Shown here one piece after another: positions 59,820 through 64,000 of a stretch of 64,000 bases of DNA. Location: positions 1 through 64,000 of the forward strand of contig JAECUM010006832.1 of the NCBI GenBank assembly GCA_016617855.1, written 5' to 3'. The notes below the pieces were generated by a model that saw only the letters and a program-made list of their open reading frames with translations, was not told the origin of the DNA and did no database searches. Origin of the DNA: Megalonaias nervosa. Its lineage: Eukaryota > Mollusca > Bivalvia > Unionida > Unionidae. Position 1 is the stretch's first letter. Each line of letters begins with the position of its first letter. The position numbers and the translations under genes are program-made.

Positions 59820-61188
59820 AAATTTCAGTCTCACCAACTCTGTCTAGTCTTTGAAAAATATATTGCTAACCTTGTTTACTCAGACCTGATTGATAATAAT
59901 CTTTGTGACAATAAGCAGTCTGGTGTTAGGAATTCCCACTCATGTCAAACAACACTCATAAAAATCAGACACATGGTTAGCTGAAATGAATAAAGGAAAT
60001 ATGACAAGAGTTGTCTACCTTGATTTCAAAGAAGCATTTGATTTGATAGATTACAGTATCCTTACATCCAAATTACAATGCTATAATTTTGATGACAATA
60101 ACATAAAATGATTCAATTCTTATCTCTAACACAGAAGGTAGCATGTATGTAAAGGTAGCACCAAATATTCTTCAGCAGTTTATTAGGGTAGGTGTTCCAC
60201 AAAGATCAGTATTAGGTCCATTGTCATTTTTAATATATATAAATCACCTCCCATTTACTACTAAGAACTCCAATACAAATCTGTCTGGCAGAACATTACA
60301 TGCATCTGCTCTATCCTTATCAAAACCAAATTAAACAAAGATTTGAAGGCTACTTGACAATAGTGTAAAAATAACAGATGCTTCTAAACCAAAACCAAGT
60401 CTAAGTGCATCTTAATAACTACAGCTCAGAAACTGGCTCACATGGACCAGAGGCATGTTAATTGTAATCTTAAGAATAAAACTACTTAAAATATTCCAAA
60501 TCACAGACTTCTTAGCATTCATGTTAACAGTTTTCTTCAGTGGAATGTACATGTTCATAATGCATGTAAATTGCTTTCTTTAAGGTAGCACTGCTTGCCA
60601 AAATTAAAAAATACCTCTCTTCTTATGTCAGGATCTTAATGCACATTTTCAATCAAATGCTAGACTGTTGCCTTAGTGTATGGGGAAACTGTTCCAAGCA
60701 AGATCTTGACAAAATTTTAAAATACATAAAAAGAGATCATGTATACTTCTAGAAAAACCTTTCAATTCACCCTCTGAACTCCTTTAAAACAAATATATTT
60801 GGATGGAAATTGATAAATGAACCAACTACAATAAATTTGTTTTAGTATACAAAGCTGTAAAAGGAACTGCACCACAATAACCAGAAGACATGTTTAGCCA
60901 GATACAGCTGGAAATCTCTTGCTACCAAAACTGTTAAAAAACATCATCTGAAACACAGCTTTAGATATTCATGGGTTCTTGTCTCAGTCTTGGCTTTTAA
61001 TATAAAACAATGAAATTCTCTCAATGCTTTTAAAAATAAAATACATCAACTACATGTTAAATATGAAACAAGTTTTCTTTTTCAGCTTGTGTCAAACAAT
61101 CAATATACTGTAAGTAGATTGTACAGAATGCATCATGGGAGAATAGTCTTGTACTAACTGAGTTACCTTCTATAAACAAAGCATTATG

Positions 61189-61229
<41 letters not shown>
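59820..61229 (+). mobile_element. decayed LINE (non-LTR retrotransposon) with reverse transcriptase relic and (ATT)n tail
   Basis: Across frame breaks the plus strand reads LVFEKYIANLVYSDLIDNNL, NKQSGVRNSHSCQTTL, TRVVYLDFKEAFDLIDYSIL, then GVPQRSVLGPLSFLIYINHL (about 60190-60250). These are RT motifs of jockey/CR1/L2-type LINEs. A later piece, NKFVLVYKAVKGTAPQ and PEDMF (about 60836-60895), matches the typical end of such ORFs. The catalytic FADD block is lost or unreadable. The element ends in about 14 ATT units at 61189-61229, a normal LINE 3' tail. It is 5' truncated and inactive. Confidence 0.8.
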
Positions 61230-61840
61230 CCAGTGTCTAATAATTAAGGCAGAAGACATCTTAGATAAGCATAGCTTGACAATGTCAACACATAACAAAT
61301 CACAAATGTGGAGCTTGGAAATTCATCAATTGAAGGTAACACTTTCCACAGAATAAGATGTCAAAACCATGTTACAACATGAACAGTACTGTATCTCACT
61401 GAATTACATATTATCTATATGCTCTGTCTCCATTTAGTAGATAACCAGTATTGCATTTAACATATCACATATTATTTATTTTGCTGTTTCCATTTAGCCC
61501 ATTAACAGTATTGTATGTCATCAGATAACATATTATTTGTTATGCTCTGTTTCCATTTAGTAGATTAACAGTAACACCTAACAGCAGGAAAAATACAAGC
61601 ACTCATACACTTTGAAGTGTAACTTATAAATGCAAGTAATAATCATAATAAATGTACAGATATTGTTAACATCAAACAATATTTTTGCTAAGGAAATGTC
61701 ACCCATACCAACAAAAGCAAAAGTCTCTGTCATTGCACTCATAAAGCATAACCAGAGCTACTTCCATTGCCAACCATGACAAATCCCTACACTTTTGATC
61801 TGTGTTTCCACTCTACATTTAACCTAACAAACTCCCTCCC
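61230..61840. other. AT-rich intergenic, one short degenerate repeat
   Basis: At 61430-61570 CTG(T)TTCCATTTAGTAGAT.AACAGTATTG followed by ACATATTATTT.T occurs about three times with a 60-70 bp spacing. No gene is visible. Confidence 0.4.
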
Positions 61841-61849
61841 TTTTCAGTC

Positions 61850-62180
61850 TGTGACCCATGGGTTGTGACCCAAATTTTGTTTATTCAAAATCTTTTAAAT
61901 GTATTATATATATATCCTCCTATTTTGAATGATTGTATAAAGTTTGGTTTTAAAATTTCAAAAATGCTGCTATAAGTATGTTCATATATCTGACTTTTGA
62001 CCCCTGCAACCCCAGAGGGGCCCAAAACTTAATCCCCTTCTTGCACATGGTTACCACATGGGCAAAATATGTACCAAGTTTGGTGATTTCACACCCAATG
62101 GTTTAGAAGGAGATAGAGCTATGGACAAACAGAAACATGGACAGACAGTTGGAGGGTATCATAATATCCCTCCCATTAAA
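61850..62180 (+). repeat. probable old interspersed repeat of unknown class
   Basis: Phrases such as TGACCCCTGCAACCCCAGAG, TATGTACCAAGTTTGGTGAT and GGACAAACAGAAACATGGAC followed by AGACAG look like a widespread invertebrate repeat I have seen before. No second copy lies in this window, so the call rests on recognition alone. The open frame at 62058-62258 is part of it. Confidence 0.4.
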
Positions 62181-62703
62181 ACATGCAATAAAAGGTTTCT
62201 CCTAACAAAAGAGAATGAAACTATCATGTGTGACACCATATTTGTGGTCACAATGTGATATGCTCTCTCAACATGCATTTTACAAGTGAAATTTTGGTCA
62301 ATAATACATGCAAACTAGACCATATTTCATAAAAGTTTGATCATATTTTTTTAAAAAGAATTGCTTGTTATTCAAAATACCATTTCAATCTCTGTAATAC
62401 AGCTTCTTAAAGCTGTCTGGTGATTTGCATCATGTAAACACTCTAAACACACTGAAATACAGGAAATCCACATTCATGACTAAAGTTGTTCCACCAATCT
62501 ACTTTGCTTACACTGATGCAGGGAACAGAAAGACACTTATATTTCAATATACATTGTTTGCTGAGAGGATAAGCTAGCTGAATTATCATATTGATTTATG
62601 TTTGGACTTGTTACCATGACATTTCTTTATTGCCTCTCTTTAATCTCCATGCACAACAAGAATCTTGGATGCACTGGCATATTCATATAGTGTAAATCCT
62701 ACT

Positions 62704-63195
62704 ATGGACATTTTTGCCTTTTATAGATATCTATAGGACATTTTTGCCTTTTATAGATATCTATAGGGCATTTTTGCCTTTTATAGATATCTATAGGACA
62801 TTTTTGCCTTTTATAGATATCTATAGGGCATTTCTGCCTTTTATAGATATCTATAGGGCATTTTTGTCTTTTATAGATATCTATAGGACATTTTTGCCTT
62901 TTATAGATATCTATAGGACATTTCTGCCTTTTATAGGTATCTACAGGGCATTTCTGCCTTTTATAGATATCTATAGGGCATTTTTGCCTTTTATAGATAT
63001 CTGTAGGACATTTTTGCCTTTTATAGATATCTATAGGACATTTTTGCCTTTTATAGATATCTATAGGACATTTTTGCCTTTTATAGATATCTGTAGGACA
63101 TTTCTGCCTTTTATAGATATCTATAGGAAATTTTTGCCTTTTATAGATATCTTTAGGACATTTTTGCCTTTTATAGATATCTATAGGACAATTAT
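62704..63195 (+). repeat. 30-bp minisatellite, about 16 units, open in frame for 165 codons
   Basis: The unit GGACATTTTTGCCTTTTATA followed by GATATCTATA repeats with an exact 30-bp period and only point changes. Because 30 is divisible by three, one frame stays open and reads a 10-residue repeat FIDIYRTFLP from 62714 to 63211. Nothing suggests a start context, splice sites or a family, so I treat it as non-coding satellite. Confidence 0.95.
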
Positions 63196-63964
63196 GAGAG
63201 AGTTAAAATGAGAAATCATCATAACTTTTGATCATCATGACTTGTTTTTGATGTCAAGTGTAATTTTCTAGCATATAAAACTTAATGCTTCTCAGTTTAC
63301 TTTGTAATATTTCTCTCAAGTGGAAATACTTTATTAAATTACAGGATAGCTATAATTTGTAAAATATATATTTTCATATATTTATGCCGCTTTAAATCTT
63401 TTAAAAAAATTGTTGTTTACTGTGTTTTGGGTAGAAAATCTGAGCAAATGAGCACTAATTCCCCTAAAATTCCAATGCCAGATATAAATTTCATGGTATA
63501 CTTATATCAACAGCAATTTCTTCTGTGACTGTTTTGCTCTTTTTTTCCCCATTATTTTTAAAGGCAAAAACATACTTGCATATTGATGGCTGATTGAGGT
63601 CCACAAAAAAGAGGGCTTTCTTTCAAACAGCAATTGTCCCCAGTACATACAACTAATTTGAAGCTAATGAGAGTAAATTACCATAGCTAATTGTTCCTAT
63701 CGAAACAAAAGTGATTGGTAATTAATTATAGTTAAGTAGATAATTTATTGTACCACTCTTTTTCCAGTATTTTCTCTTTTAATCTGTTGCATAGTTTTAA
63801 TAGTTTGATTAAAATGGTGATTCAAAAAGTCTGCTGTGGTTAAGTAGAGGACATTTTAACATGGACAATCTTCCTCAAAACACAACTTAAACATGCATAT
63901 AACTTGTAAAATTTAATTTTGCCAAAAATATATTTCAGAAATATTTGGTAGCTCATCAATACAG
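63196..63964. other. AT-rich intergenic, nothing recognised
   Basis: No gene or repeat recognised. Confidence 0.4.
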
Positions 63965-64000
63965 GGTTCCTGCACCAAAATGATGTTTACTTTCCAGGAG
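63965..64000 (+). mobile_element. left end of a second element with CAGGGTTCC termini, cut by window edge
   Basis: CAGGGTTCCTGCACCAAAAT matches the left end of the 26094-28761 element (CAGGGTTCCTGCCAC) and is followed by a TTCCAGG phrase. The rest lies outside the window. Confidence 0.45.

Noticed and set aside
62704..63195. CRISPR-like regular repeats.
   Set aside because: The repeats are contiguous without spacers and the DNA is animal; it is a minisatellite.

Overview
This window is animal nuclear DNA, AT-rich and dominated by introns and repeats. It holds one complete, confidently identified gene and a dense mixture of repeat families. The combination of a spliced animal SNARE gene, two tRNA-derived SINE families, DIRS-like, Penelope-like and LINE retroelement relics, Maverick/Polinton relics and many (AT)n microsatellites fits an aquatic invertebrate. 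A mollusc such as a bivalve or gastropod is my best guess, but that is inference: no sequence here fixes the species.

The main gene is VAMP7, an R-SNARE with a longin domain, on the minus strand. I mapped eight coding exons between 42459 (start) and 21210 (stop), plus a probable 5' UTR exon near 46539-46600. The exons join in phase with GT-AG junctions at every boundary and give 221 residues; the vertebrate protein has about 220. Exon 1 and the start of exon 2 can form small upstream ORFs. The exon 8 donor can be read through into an alternative hydrophobic tail. A 1.45-kb array of 49-bp repeats, carrying a donor-like GTAAGT in nearly every unit in gene sense, lies directly upstream of the exon 8 acceptor.

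Layout. 1-387: 3' end of a virus-like packaging ATPase ORF of the Maverick/Polinton type. 388-4090: intergenic, with a foldback repeat and a 270-bp duplication. 4207-4288: a candidate plus-strand first exon with no identified continuation. 4289-21000: AT-rich intergenic or intronic DNA with microsatellites, SINEs and several degenerate tandem arrays. 21020-46700: VAMP7, whose introns hold a decayed DIRS-like element with a SINE nested in it, a 2.7-kb element with hAT-like ends, a hAT-type MITE and several SINEs. 46700-64000: repeats and relics, namely SINEs, a Polinton-type integrase relic (about 49.6-50.1 kb), a Penelope GIY-YIG relic (53.2-53.5 kb), a LINE reverse transcriptase relic (59.8-61.2 kb) and a 30-bp minisatellite that stays open in frame for 165 codons (62.7-63.2 kb).

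Apart from VAMP7 nothing here looks like an intact functional gene. Weak exon-like candidates at 4207-4288 and 51128-51258 are listed with low confidence. Short open frames elsewhere are explained by SINEs, microsatellites or chance.
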